From NCBI RefSeq assembly GCF_963678635.1, contig NC_087063.1:33540682-33604681 (forward strand): a DNA stretch of 64,000 nucleotides. Reading direction: 5' to 3'. Shown one piece after another: positions 17,608 to 29,400 of this stretch. Numbering within the stretch: position 1 is the first letter of the stretch; each line of letters starts with the position of its first letter. Under the pieces are notes generated by a model, which was given only the letters and a program-made list of their open reading frames with translations, searched no databases and was not told where the DNA came from. Origin of the DNA: Symsagittifera roscoffensis (lineage: Eukaryota > Xenacoelomorpha > Acoela > Convolutidae). A program made the translations under genes and the position numbers.

Positions 17608-18222
17608 ATGATTGTAGTTGGAGCAAGCTCACTCAGAAGGACCCTTGACTACCTACCCTACGATCTAAGGGTAAAGTATCGAAGATTCACTTTTGCAAAA
17701 TCGGGACTGAGCCTCAACCCAAACAACGTGAGTAAACTCAAGAAATTGCAGTGGTTACTTAGAAACGGTTCCCTAAAATCCAGAGAAATCATTCTCTGGC
17801 ACGACGTGATAAACAATAGTATCACAAAACATCCCAAAAACTTTAATACGAAGTGTTCCCCGGAGCAGTTAACTGAAATCATCACGAATTTTCAGCATCA
17901 AATAGCTGCGATCATATACATTCGTCGAGACGGTACCCCTCACATTTTTGAAAAGTTACGGAAGACGAAACCTCTTATCATCGACACGATAAAACGACTT
18001 CTTCCTAAACAAAAACAAAACGACATTGATACAGTTGTTGCCTTCTCTAAACTACACCCCCCTCCGTCTCTTGAGCTGAAGTTGCTCAACAAAATACTTT
18101 CGAAACGTCACAACCTTCGTTCACTAGTACTTCAGCAAAGATCAAAATCCAGAGTACGGCCCACCAAATCAAAGAGAGCAGCAGCAAAGAAAAAACAAGC
18201 AGCCCAATCCTCATCGCACTAG
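17608..18222 (+). CDS. SGNH-hydrolase-like leading ORF of the LINE
   Basis: The frame is open from 17485, but the first ATG, at 17608, starts at the domain: MIVVGASSL matches the SGNH nucleophile block with Asp replaced (GASS for GDSL). Then IILWHDVINNS lies where the Asn block is expected, and LHPPPSLELKLLNKIL where the His block is. The C-terminus is very basic (RPTKSKRAAAKKKQ), consistent with nucleic-acid binding. This is about 204 residues with no disabling mutation, whereas ORF2 of the same element is broken. The esterase-like assignment rests on three degenerate blocks and could be wrong; the association with LINEs of this type is from general knowledge of the family. Confidence 0.55.
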   Translation: MIVVGASSLRRTLDYLPYDLRVKYRRFTFAKSGLSLNPNNVSKLKKLQWLLRNGSLKSREIILWHDVINNSITKHPKNFNTKCSPEQLTEIITNFQHQIAAIIYIRRDGTPHIFEKLRKTKPLIIDTIKRLLPKQKQNDIDTVVAFSKLHPPPSLELKLLNKILSKRHNLRSLVLQQRSKSRVRPTKSKRAAAKKKQAAQSSSH

Positions 18223-18252
18223 TTCTGGTGAGTCTGATTTTCTTGAGACTAT

Positions 18253-18363
18253 TCTCTCCTGAGGTTTTTATACCTTGGAGTATCAGTCCAAGGGAATCAA
18301 AAAACTCAATAAGTCTTCTCTAGTCTGGTTTTCTCCTGAGGTTTTATACCTTGGAGTGTCAGT
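18253..18363 (+). repeat. Twofold ~33-bp repeat in the LINE spacer
   Basis: TTCTCCTGAGGTTTTATACC followed by TTGGAGTGTCAGT occurs twice with small changes (18253-18288 and 18331-18363) between the SGNH-like ORF and ORF1. It could be a promoter or internal-ribosome-entry element of the LINE; this is inference. Confidence 0.7.
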
Positions 18364-18387
18364 TCTGAGAAGATTTTTTTGAGCAAT

Positions 18388-19254
18388 ATGGGCTCAGAAG
18401 AAAGACGCAGAAATGCTAGCGTCTCGCAAGCATCTGAGAAATCTTGTAAAACATGCAAAAAGCCGATCACAAACAAAAGTCAAATCTTTAATTGCATTGC
18501 CTGTGGCGATGTTATGCACATGACAAAAACATGCACTGGAATATCTGAAACTGCCATCCTTGGAATTTCGGAGATCAGCCAGAACGTCCTCCTGCTCTGT
18601 AACTGTTGTGTTGGAAACAATAGGAAAGAGTCGATGATCAACGATTTGATGCAAACCCGTCCATCCATTGCTGAAACAAAACTAAATGAAATCGCCGAAC
18701 AATTCTCTACTTTTAAACAAGAGATAGATTCACTTAAGCAAAAGATAGATGAAACAAGCAAAAAACCACAAAAGAGAAATGAGCCAAAGCAACCTGCCTT
18801 AAACAAACCAGAATCAAGCTATAACGGAATCCGGATAAGAGGACTGCTTGAACTGGGCTCAAAAAGTTCAAGAGATAGACACGAACACGACTTGGAAGAG
18901 GTGAACAAACTGTTTGCGTTCTTAACAGTTGAAGCAAAAATCACAGATTTAAAACGTTTAGGAAAATACGAAGAAGGAAAAAGGCCACGCACAATAGTTG
19001 TAAATGTTTCAAATGAATGGCAAAAACGACTGATACTAATGTCCTTGGCAAAATTGAAAAACTACGACAAAACTGTCTTTGTGTCAAAAGAGCTCAGCCC
19101 AAGTGAATTTCTGATTGAGAACAAACTTCTTATGAAAAGACGAACAAAGATAGAAACTGGAGTATCAGCTAAAAACCTAAGGCTAAGGGACCTTGTCCTT
19201 TACCAATATGACGAAGAAAGTGGAAATTGGAAAAAAGTCGAAGAAAGCAATTGA
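18388..19254 (+). CDS. LINE ORF1 protein with PHD-type zinc finger and coiled coil
   Basis: ATG at 18388. Residues about 15-75 form a Cys/His zinc finger of PHD type (SCKTCKKP, FNCIACGDVMHMTKTC, LLLCNCCV). A coiled coil follows (EIAEQFSTFKQEIDSLKQKI) and then a C-terminal domain with RIRGLLE, RPRTIVVNVSNEWQK and MKRRTKIETGV, typical of RNA-binding ORF1 proteins of CR1-like LINEs. It is intact at 289 residues and would coat LINE RNA. A stand-alone host PHD gene is unlikely because the endonuclease starts 25 bases downstream. Confidence 0.75.
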   Translation: MGSEERRRNASVSQASEKSCKTCKKPITNKSQIFNCIACGDVMHMTKTCTGISETAILGISEISQNVLLLCNCCVGNNRKESMINDLMQTRPSIAETKLNEIAEQFSTFKQEIDSLKQKIDETSKKPQKRNEPKQPALNKPESSYNGIRIRGLLELGSKSSRDRHEHDLEEVNKLFAFLTVEAKITDLKRLGKYEEGKRPRTIVVNVSNEWQKRLILMSLAKLKNYDKTVFVSKELSPSEFLIENKLLMKRRTKIETGVSAKNLRLRDLVLYQYDEESGNWKKVEESN

Positions 19255-19278
19255 CTACCTACTGCCAAGTATTTAAAA

Positions 19279-22165
19279 ATGTTATGCCTAAATGTCAGAA
19301 GTATTTTAGACATCAACAGAAGAATAGCTCTTTCAAATGCCATTTTACAAACAGACTACGATATACTATGTCTCACAGAGACATGGCTGGTAAAGGAAAT
19401 ACCAGATAAAGCTCTGCATTTGGCTGGTTTTAATATAATTCGCAAAGATAGAAAAAACTCCACTTTAAAAACCAATCACGGAGGCGTACTCATGGCGATA
19501 AAAGAAAATGTGCATTACGAAGAAATTGATACTCAAATAGAAAATGAAGAATGCATAGTGGCCAAACTAACAGGTGAAACTGGGCATCATCAAATACTCT
19601 GCTGTGTTTATAATCCCCCGAAAAACAGTAAATACCAATGGAAACAACAAAACTTCATCAGTTTGTTCGAAAACCTAACAAAATTACAAATACAACACAA
19701 CTGTAACGCAGTGTCGATTACGGGAGATATAAATTTTGAATACACTCATTGGAAAATGATGCACTCAAAGGACAAATATGAAAATGCAGTGTTAAAAAAG
19801 CTCATTGAACTTGACTATGAACAATTATTCGACTCCAAAAAAAAGCAGCTTGATGTTTTATTAACAAACAACCCTGGAGTAATACTCAACTGGCACACGG
19901 ACCATTCAGCAACAAACGCATACAGCATCGACAAAGTTTCTTGCTCAGATCATTATGCTTACTCTGCAACAATTAACATGGAAGCCAGTATCAAAGAAAT
20001 AAACAAAAATGAAAGTCTGGCGTTTAACAGAGCCGATTGAAAGATAATAAATCAAGAAATAAAAGACAAACCTTTCATACCGTATTGTTACAGTAATGTA
20101 AATGAGCTCCTTCGTCAGTGGTATGCATGGTTATGGGACAAAATAAAGAACAATGTACCCAAGGTTACATCACACAGATCAACTCTCCCCCCATGGATGA
20201 AGCCAAGTACGTCTCACATGCTAAAAGAGTACAAACCTTAAAACGGCGTATCGATCGGCAAAACAAACCTAATTTAAGCATTATCCTAAAACACAAAAAA
20301 CTGGAAAAAAATCTTCAAATAGCATTGACTGAAGATCAAGCAATTTACGAAGAAACAGTAACAAGCAGTAGACGATTCAGTGACCTGCAAAAATACTTGA
20401 ACAAAATAAGTAGTTCCAGGAAATATCCCCAAAAAATGTTCTACAAGGAAAAATCCACAAGAGATGACACCCAAAAAGCTACATTTTTTAACGAATTTTT
20501 CATCAGTGTATATCAAAAGGAATCAATTCCTAACCCTCTCGCACGAAATACAAACTGTTCCCTACAGAAGAAATCTGTACACAAATACACATTGAAGAAA
20601 CCAAAATCCAATACATTCTCAAAAATCTTTTAACAAATAAAGCGTCAGGTTTTGATGGTATAGGTAATATAATCCTAAAAAATCTTTCTGAAACTCTGTC
20701 AAAATCGCTCTATCTTCTCTTCCGCACATTCATTAACAAGCGGCTCTTCCCGACCTACTGGAAAACAAGTCAAGTGGCCCCAATTTTTAAAGAAAAGAAC
20801 AAGGCGTCAGTCGAGTGCTACCGCCCAATTAGCCTCTTATGCTCCGCCTCGAAGGTCTTCGAAAAAATTATCTTTGATAATATATACCCCAAAGCTCAAC
20901 CTTTCCTGGAAAACGCACAATACGGCTTCCGGCAAAAAAGGTCAGCAGTACTACAAATGGTACAATTTTTGAGCAAAGTATATGAACTCTACGATGACAA
21001 AAATGTTCAAACACTATCAGTCCTTTATCTAGATTTTTCTAAAGCCTTTGATAAAGTTCCTCATAGAATCCTAGTCGCCAAACTACGGAACATAGGTCTA
21101 AGCATTCAAATACAAGACATAATACAAGACTATCTAACAGATAGAATGCAGTTTGTGAAAATCAATAAAAGTTCATCAACTCTGAAAGAAGTAACTAGCG
21201 GTGTACCACAGGGCTCAATTCTTGGCCCTCTACTTTTTATCATATTCATTAACGACTTTCCCAAATGCATTGAGAATTCAGATTGTTTTGGCTATTGTGA
21301 CGATATGAAGATCTTGTCTACTGAAGAAATTCATCTGCAAAAAGACACGGCAAATGTTGAAAAATGGTGCAAAGAAAATAAAATGCCGCTGAATGAAGAT
21401 AAATGTAATTTGTTAAACCTCAAAGGGAAAATGGAAGTTACACTATTTAATACAAATGTTGATACCGCAAAGACCCAAAAATACTTAGGTATTTTAATGT
21501 GTGACAACCTTTCGTGGTCAGTAAATGCTGAAAATCGCATATCAAAAGCAATGGGAGCTTTTTACAAAATCAAACGAAGTATCTCGAAAAAAACATCATT
21601 AAAGTCAAAATTAAATTTATACTGCGGATACATCGTACCAATCATAAGCTATGCATCGCAAACATGGTATCCGAACAAAGCAGAATTAAGACAACTAGAA
21701 AGAGTACAAAAACGAGCGACATCTTGGATTACAAATAACTTCAAAATGAGTTATACTGAAAGACTGAAATTTTTAAAGCTCCTTCCACTCTCAATGTACT
21801 TTGAATTACACGACATATTGTACTTAGTTTCACTACTAAAAAATAAACATGACATTGATTTGAATACAATTATTCATAAAAACGAATCACGAACGAGACA
21901 AGCAACACGTGGTGAGATTGCTGTTCATGCAACAAGACTGAAAAAGTCAAATGAAAATTATTATATACGTTCTAATACGCTATACAACTACTTTAGCCAA
22001 ATTGTGGACTTCGAAAATCAAGATTATGACAGCCTGAAAATATCTATAACAAACACGTTTTGGAAATTCTTCAACAGAAATTTTGCAGAAAACAACTTGT
22101 GTATGTGGAGAATTCTTTGCTGGTGTGGAAACTGCAACCCACCGGGAAAAATTATGAACTTATAA
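19279..22165 (+). pseudogene. LINE ORF2: AP endonuclease plus reverse transcriptase, broken
   Basis: The endonuclease runs from 19279 (LCLNVRSI, CLTETWL, SITGDINFE, final SDHYAYSA) to a nonsense TGA at 20038. The frame then shifts near 20230 and again near 20580, after which the RT is open from about 20590 to 22165. RT motifs are CYRPISLL, YGFRQKRS, LDFSKAFDKVPH, GVPQGSILGPLLFIIF and the catalytic YCDD (intact). The C-terminus ends with WRILCWCGNCNP, a Cys-rich end seen in CR1-like elements. One stop and two frameshifts make this copy unable to express a full ORF2. Confidence 0.85.
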
Positions 22166-22203
22166 ACGAGGGTTCAAAACCCATGGAGAAATCCTAAAGC
22201 CTA

Positions 22204-22230
22204 CACTACTACTACTACTACTACTACTAG
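22204..22230 (+). repeat. (ACT)n 3' tail of the LINE
   Basis: Nine ACT units directly after the LINE 3' UTR. CR1-like elements end in short tandem repeats rather than poly(A). Confidence 0.85.
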
Positions 22231-23144
22231 AGCAAAGCTCAGCTTTGCCTCTGTGTTTAATCATCCCTACCAAAGGCAATTTAATGTGGTGCTTCGTACA
22301 TTGGGTCAACCAACGTTATTTTGTTAGAAGGCAAGCTTTTTGTAATAATGTTTGAAGTGAGCCACAGTTAGCCGCGGCCTGCCTCTGTGAGCAACGTTGC
22401 GTAGTTTTACAAATAGAATCCTTATTCGGCTGCTGGTCCGGTACTGGGATCGTTGACATCAATTGTCTTTCAATATCTTCCTTTTTAGTTTGTTTACTTT
22501 GGTTTCTGATTTTTTCGCAATTTATATGGATATCTGAATTTGTACATTTCGTTTTTTTGTTTGGTTTTTAAATCTAAAGTGGGGCCGGGCCATCTTACTT
22601 GCCATAAGTGATAACCTTCAGTAAACTATCCTTTCAATTTTTTTTGGTTTATTATCTGAAAAATTCCGTATGTTTTTTTTTTGACAAAACTGCGCACGCT
22701 AATTTAAAGGTTTTCAAAAATATCGACCTTTATATTATGAAATCAGGTTAAGATTAATGAAAGCAAGATAAACAGTGTTCTCAAACATAATATCCTTGCA
22801 ATACAGCCCACAAATGCTGCTTGGTTACTCGGAGCTATTAATGATAAAACCAGCTTCGAAGAAATTTTTTAAATCTCGTTGAAGTATCTTGTGCATTATA
22901 TCATCTAACCTCGTTGTATCATGATTTGTAATAGTTCCCTGGTCTTTGAAATTCCAAGGTTGTTTTTCCCTGGACAATATGTTGGTCAAGTAAATAATTT
23001 TTGCATTATTTTATGTTATAAAAGTGTTACAAATCAGTTTGAAGTTATTTACAATTGATAAATATTCGCTTTCTACGGCGTTTTTGGGTTTTTATTTTGC
23101 GACTGTGTTGCTAACTCGTTTATGGAGAAGATTTTATTTTAGAT
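22231..23144. other. AT-rich upstream region of the TLC gene
   Basis: No coding ORF. A GC-rich patch near 22231-22440 includes AGCTCAGCTTTGCCTCTGTG, which resembles the 3' hairpin end of the dispersed repeat ending near 32180. A TTTTATTTTAG just before the ATG at 23145 could be a splice acceptor for a 5' UTR exon. Confidence 0.5.
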
Positions 23145-23419
23145 ATGTCTGATTATAACAAAGATAGCCCGCAATATAATTATCGATCAGCTGCAGTCGA
23201 GGTTCTGTTATTCACTATTTTGTGGAGATTTCTGACACGAGTTGGCGGCCCCAAAATTTCAGTTTTTTTCTACAAAAAATATTTGGATTTTGACGCATCA
23301 ACGCGGTTGGTGTGGAATACATATGTAGTTTCAACCTTACATTCTATTATAGTATCCCTATTAGCGGTATGGATTCTCTACTATTACCCGGATATCAGAA
23401 GAGGAGAAGGAAGTGCTAG
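23145..23419 (+). CDS. TLCD4: TLCD4-like exon 1
   Basis: ATG at 23145 preceded by TTTTATTTTAG (possible acceptor of a 5' UTR intron). Encodes the first two hydrophobic segments and the WNTYVVSTLHS signature. The donor CTAG/GTTTGT gives phase 2, completed by the first base of exon 2. Confidence 0.8.
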
Positions 23420-26400
23420 GTTTGTTTTAAAATGATAATTTTCCAAACAAGCGTGCTCAAGCTTTGTTACTGCTCATGTTAGCTGAATAGGGCCATACTA
23501 TTGTTGTATGATTGCATCAAGATATTTCAAATTATAAAGTCAATTCATACGGTTATCTATTTGCTGGATTTAAACAATCTAATCAGGCTTTCCTTAATTG
23601 GTATAGTTTTTTATGAGTAGTGAACGTATTGAAGACTTATATAGGTCTTGGTGATCTCTTCGGTTTGTTTTGTTATCAGGAAAATGCTCTAATAACTACA
23701 AATGTGGATTCATGCCTTAATGCATTCATGAATGCACATAGTTATACATGCACTTTTTGAGCTCAATTGAAATTCATCTGCTGAAAGTTATGTAAATAGC
23801 ACTCTCCAAATGCAAACATGGAAATGGCGCAAAAAAGTGAACGGTTTCTAGTTTCGAAAGCGGAATTTAATGTATAGCTATTAGCCAAGAAATATTAGCT
23901 GTTTTTTCTCTTAGAATTCGGTCTTTTTTTTCTGCTTCTTTGGGTTCCTTCTTCGTTTTACCCTTGCGATAAGCAAGGGTATTGCAATCGGATACTAGAC
24001 TTTTTTAACGTAAATAACTTAGTTCACAGAATGGTCAAATTAGAAATGGTAAATTCACGTTCAGTTCATATTGAATTCAAATATCATTGCGTCTCCGGCA
24101 CACTTTGCTTGGAGGCAACGAAGACGTCAGGGACGGCAATGGCCTTGGGTTCGAAACTGACAGGACCTTTTTTTAATTGGGAAATGTTCTGTTTCAAAAA
24201 AAATCGTCGGCTTATTATTTTTCTGCCTCTGTTTTGTCAGCTTAGTTGCCACATCGTAAAATTGTTTTTTTTTTACTGAACGCTTTTTATAGTTGCTTTT
24301 AGTGTTTTGATTTAGTTCTGCTGTTTGCAATTTCTTGACTTCGTATATGTTTCTTTTTGTTTTTTTTTTTCGCTTAAAAACTTCATTATGCCCAAATGAT
24401 TATGGCTTGTATTTTAGCGGCTTAGTGACCTAGTTTTGAGTAGTTTCAAGTTAAAAATGACTTTTATGCTCACTGGTTTTCACAAATTGCTAAAATGTTT
24501 ATAATAATTATATCGGCTTAATGGACTCATATTGCATCTTTCGACGAGTGAAAACGCTTGTGTGGGTGTTTTGAGGACTTAATTTTTTAAAAGTCTTTAG
24601 TCTTGTTGTTTTTTTAGACTTAGCGGCTTTCTGATTTTGTATCGCAAGTGGTGCAAAGCGCAGCTTCGCGTGAGCCCAACTTTTAGCTGGCTACATCTTT
24701 TCATTGCGGGAAATATCATAGGTGTCTATGAACAGAGCTTTGAATATGAAATTAAGAAGTTATCTGGGATTGGTTATATGGGAGCTTAAATTGAAGTTAT
24801 TGTTTCAAGGCAAGATCCAGGGCCCAAGCCATACCAACTCACAATGGCTTTTTCATGTGGATACTTTCTGAGCGATATCTACGTTCTGCTTCGCTACGAC
24901 TATCTATTTGGCAAGAAGGTCGAGTTGATACACCATGTAATTTCGGCCATTGGAACGTTTTACGTTGCAGTGAATTGCTACATTCCTTTCTGGGGCTGCC
25001 TCCAACTGCTACACGAGTTTTCAACCCCTATCGTGAATCTGAGATGGTTCATGCTGACATGCGGTATAGGCAAAGTGAGTCAGTTGAAGAAAATTAAACA
25101 AACTACTCTGTTGAAAAAGTCTCAAAATATAAGTTCATAGTTTAGTAGACCATTCAGTTCTGAGATTTCTATTTTTAAAGCGTTTTAGATTTCATCCTAA
25201 AACCGTTGCGACTAGCAAGTGTTCTATCGTGTATAAATTTCATTTCACTCTGATTATTCAAAGGAACGCAGACGTTACACGGCGGTGTGTATGGTGATGT
25301 TGCTGGTGTTCTTCCTCTGTCGCATCTTGCCCATCCCCTACTTCTGGTCCACCCTCATTCCTGTCTGCTTCTTCGGAACCAAACACGAGTGCAACACGAT
25401 ATTCGTCAAGGTCAGCCTCAGTTGCGCTGCTACTTGCTTATTACTTTACCATCATTAAAAAAACTTCAATCAAAGTATTATTGTTCCGATCATTTCGAGG
25501 ATCTTTGTATTCGGGTGTGTTTTTGTTTTTTTCTATTTTTTTCAACGCAAAATTAGGTACCGCAATGATTCATCGGAATGGGTCGAGTGACATATCAGGT
25601 AAAAGCCGTTCTAGTCGGGATTCGAACGACATTTAAATATTTCGAAAAAATACCCTGTGTCGAGAAAAACGAGTTTGAAATTTTTGAATTTTTGTCAAAT
25701 TTCAAGCTAATAAGGTGAGCGGTGAGCTTACAAAAGCTTATGCTTAATTTAAGCCATGAAAGCTTAATTTTATTTAATTTAAGTTTTTTTGGAGTTTGCT
25801 TGCGTCAATTTAGGAATTTTTTTTGAATTTTTCAACTATCTTTTTCGTTTTTTAGTCATTTTTCTACAAAATGTGTTTTCCACTTGGCCTTTTTTATTTT
25901 GACTGTCGAATATGCTTAAGTTTTATATATTCGCTCAGATCTTTTTATCACACCACGTAGAAAAAACGACACTACTTCGAATTTTTTATTTGTATTTTTT
26001 AAGACTGGTCGGAACATTCTGTGCTACTTGCACAGTAACCGGCTATCCTTGTTTACTTAAGTGTTATTAAGAAAAAAATAACAAAAATGAATCATTGTGC
26101 TGTAGATAAGCACCAGCTATATATTGCATCTAGAAGTTGTGTGAGTAAATCGAGACACGCTAGGTCGAGATGTGAACAAATTTCGAGTTGCTATGTAAGC
26201 TGTTACTTATCTAGTATTAAACACATGCTAGTTGTCGAACAACATTTTTTCACATACTAGATGTGTAAAAATTGAACAAAACGCTCTCTTTTTTTAAATT
26301 TAAGCAGTATGAAGGAGGATGCGTGATGTTTTTGATATACAGAAAACTAAATCCAAAATTGAAACCTGCGCTAGATAACATGAGTGATAATTATGAAAAC

Positions 26401-29400
26401 GTATAGGTTGAAACAAACAAATTTCTACCTTAATCAATTTGGCTTACGAACAAGTTAACGATAATTGTCCTGAAAAATTTGTTAGAAGTTTGATTGTGCT
26501 CAAACTTTTAATAAACGACTAATTCTTTTAAGTGATTAGTATTTAAATTTTTTAATTAAAATTGAAAGGGTTATTTGAAACACTTTTTGTTTCGCAGGAC
26601 ATGGAGGTTGAAATTAAACCATTCCAACTCATTCAATGAGTTAAATTGATTACATGATCAGTGATAGCTCTGATTTTGATGCATCAAACAAGTCCTTCAT
26701 TTCTTAAATTAAAACAATATTTCTGCTCAATAACAATTAACAATAAAGATGCAGTGCAATGTGTCATAGCTTGTGATAAACTAGAAGTGATAAACCAAAA
26801 AATTACCCATTAGATGACTTCTAATCAATAAATTGTTAAATACAACGAGGTAAAACAACGCTCAAAAATTGGACAGTACCAAATACAACGCTCAAAAATT
26901 GGGCAGTAAAAACAACGCATTAAGTTGGGCAGGAAAATTATCAATTGTCGAAGAAAATCAATAAGATATCTCTGGTTCGGGACACTTTGTTGCAGACATA
27001 ATTACCGACAGTTGAATTATGTAACCTATTTAATTGAATTGTTCCGCCCATTGAAAAGGGGGAGGAAGTTTGTACTCAGGTGTGTTTAATTTTTTTTCTT
27101 TTTGCTTTCCACGAAAAATCAGGTTCAATAAATAATTATCGGACTCGGTCGAGTGATGTATCATATAAAAGCCTTTCAGTGGGAATTCGAGCGACGCTAA
27201 AAAAATTTCAAAACATTGTCACCGTGTCGAGAAAAACTGGTTCGAAATTTTTGGGCCGAATTCCAGCCAGCAAGCAGGCTTATTTTTAGGAGATTCGCAG
27301 TAGTAATTGTGAAAAAAATCTTGATTTTTGATTCGAGTCATGAAAAATTTACTAAAATTAATTTTCGAAGTATTTATTAGCTACATGTTGGGAATAAAGA
27401 AACATCAAAAAGTTGAAAAATATTTGCAAAAAAATATTTTCTACTAGTCATTTTTCGAAGAAAATTTTTGTCGAACATTGGAAATGCCTAAAAACTTTTG
27501 TTCAGATCTTTTCATCGTAACACGCACAAAATCAAACGAAACTGATTTTCAAAAATCAATAATATTTTCTTAAGAAAATATCCGGAGTTTTCAGTGCTAC
27601 TTGCACAGCATCCGGCTATCCTTGTTAACATTAAGTTTTTTCGATGAGATTATTCAAATAAAACAAATGGTGCACCTATTTATACTTCTACAGAAAAAAG
27701 GGAAAAAAATAAAAAGTAAAAATTACCAAAAAAAATCACATGATATGGCAATCTATCAAAACCCATTGCCAAAAAGACGAAATTAATCTTATTACACTTG
27801 CGAGAGCAAGTGTCTTGTAATCGGGAACAAGCTTTTTTCCCGTAAACAACTTTTCTGACACACCTGTAATTGAATTTGATGCTGCTTTATTATTAAACCT
27901 TCGTAACTTCTGCTTCTTCTTGCTTCAGGAGGCCCTGGTCAGTGCTCCGCACTGATATGGGCACGTCCCATCCTTCTGAGGTATGTGAACACGTATCCGG
28001 GGTTGTTGAATAGGCTTTCCATGTCGTCATCTCGTCCGGTCAGTTCGTGTCGTATGTGGGCGCCTCGTTGGCAGTTGAATATATGGTTTACGGTGTCTGG
28101 CTCTCCACAGTCCAGACAGCCGGGGTCTTCGATGGCCCCAAATCTGGCCAGGTCAGCTCTGGATAGTGAGGAGTGGCCCGTTCGTAGTTGGTTCCACGTG
28201 ACCTCTTCCCATCTGTTGAGGAACTTCTTCGGGCGGTTTTTCATGGTAGTTGCCCAGTTTTGGAGGTACCTCTTGTCCTTTAGTCTTCGCTCTTTCTTGA
28301 TGACGGCTTTGGCTGTGTTGAGTGTCAGTGGGAGTATATCCTGGGCGAGGTGAGTTGCCTCTCCGGCTGCTACGTCTGCGCACTCGTTCCCTTCGAGTCC
28401 GCAGTGTGCGGGGACCCAGACGAAAGTGCAACGCCCAATCTTCTCAACCGCCTTCCATATGGTGATGCCGCTGTTGGTGTCCTGGCCCTCTGAGCCTGTC
28501 GCTAGTTTGCTGGGCGAAAAGAGGTAATCAGTCATGATTCTGACGCTCCGCCTTCATAGGAGGACGCCACAGCACCGGCTGCAGACTTTAGGGTCGTACT
28601 CGTAAGCTTGGTGGTGATAATAGCTGCTCCTCCTCCATTTTGGTTACCTTCCTGCACCGATCCGTCTGTCCAGATCTCTATGTCATCCTTGGTAAGGGAA
28701 TCCAGTAGGTCATTGGTGATGGAGACTTGGGAGTCGCACTTCTCCTTCTTGATGTCTCTGTCTGCCAAGTCAAGGCGGAAGAAGGTCTCCGGTTGGTACA
28801 GTGTCCAAGGAGCAATTTGGCAACTAATCTGTTCGAGGGGGAAGCTGTCCAGCTCGGCGATACAGTCCATCTCTGTCGCGATTCTCCTCCAGCAGCCTCG
28901 GTGTGTCCTCTGGGTGTCGGTGTCATCTGGCTCGTGGTCGTTGTTCCTCTTCCAGGATTCATGGGTCCGGCTTTTTAGTCTTGGTTGCACCCAGGCTTTG
29001 GCAGTCTTGTGCGCTGGGACGTCGTCGGGGATGCGGAGTAGGCGCTCGCGGAGCACCGACGCCCTCTCTTGAGCGACATGGCGGGAGGTCGGCGCAGGCG
29101 AGGAGGGCTTTCTCGTTGGTGAGTCCGAGGCAGCCTGTTATTACTCTCGCACACTTGTTTTGAGCAGCTTCTACGGCCTTACGGGTCGATGGCTGGGCAT
29201 GGTTCATCCAGAATGCAGAAGAGTAGTCCGCGACCGCGCGGGTGGTGGCGATATAGGCTGCTCTGAGGTTGTGTTGGGAGATCCCGACAGACCGTCTAGC
29301 TATGGCGGCAAGGCCGTTGCGTCTCTTTGCCATCCGTTTCTTGACATCTTCAGCGTGTGCGGCAAATGTCAGCTGGCAGTCCAGTTTCAGCCCCAGGAAA

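Larger units (their letters stand above)
17608..22230 (+). mobile_element. CR1-like non-LTR retrotransposon (LINE) with extra SGNH-like ORF
   Basis: In order: an SGNH-like ORF, a short repeated spacer, a PHD-finger ORF1, an endonuclease plus RT ORF2 with disabling mutations, and an (ACT)n 3' tail at 22204-22230 in place of poly(A). CR1-clade elements often carry PHD and esterase-like modules and simple-repeat tails. The 5' end is uncertain and no target duplication was found by eye. Confidence 0.75.

Noticed and set aside
18388-19254. Host PHD-finger gene
   Set aside because: It sits between an SGNH-like LINE ORF and a LINE endonuclease on the same strand, the normal place of a CR1-type ORF1.
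26855-26933. CRISPR-like array
   Set aside because: Three imperfect short units with very short, unequal spacing in a eukaryotic intron; an ordinary tandem repeat.
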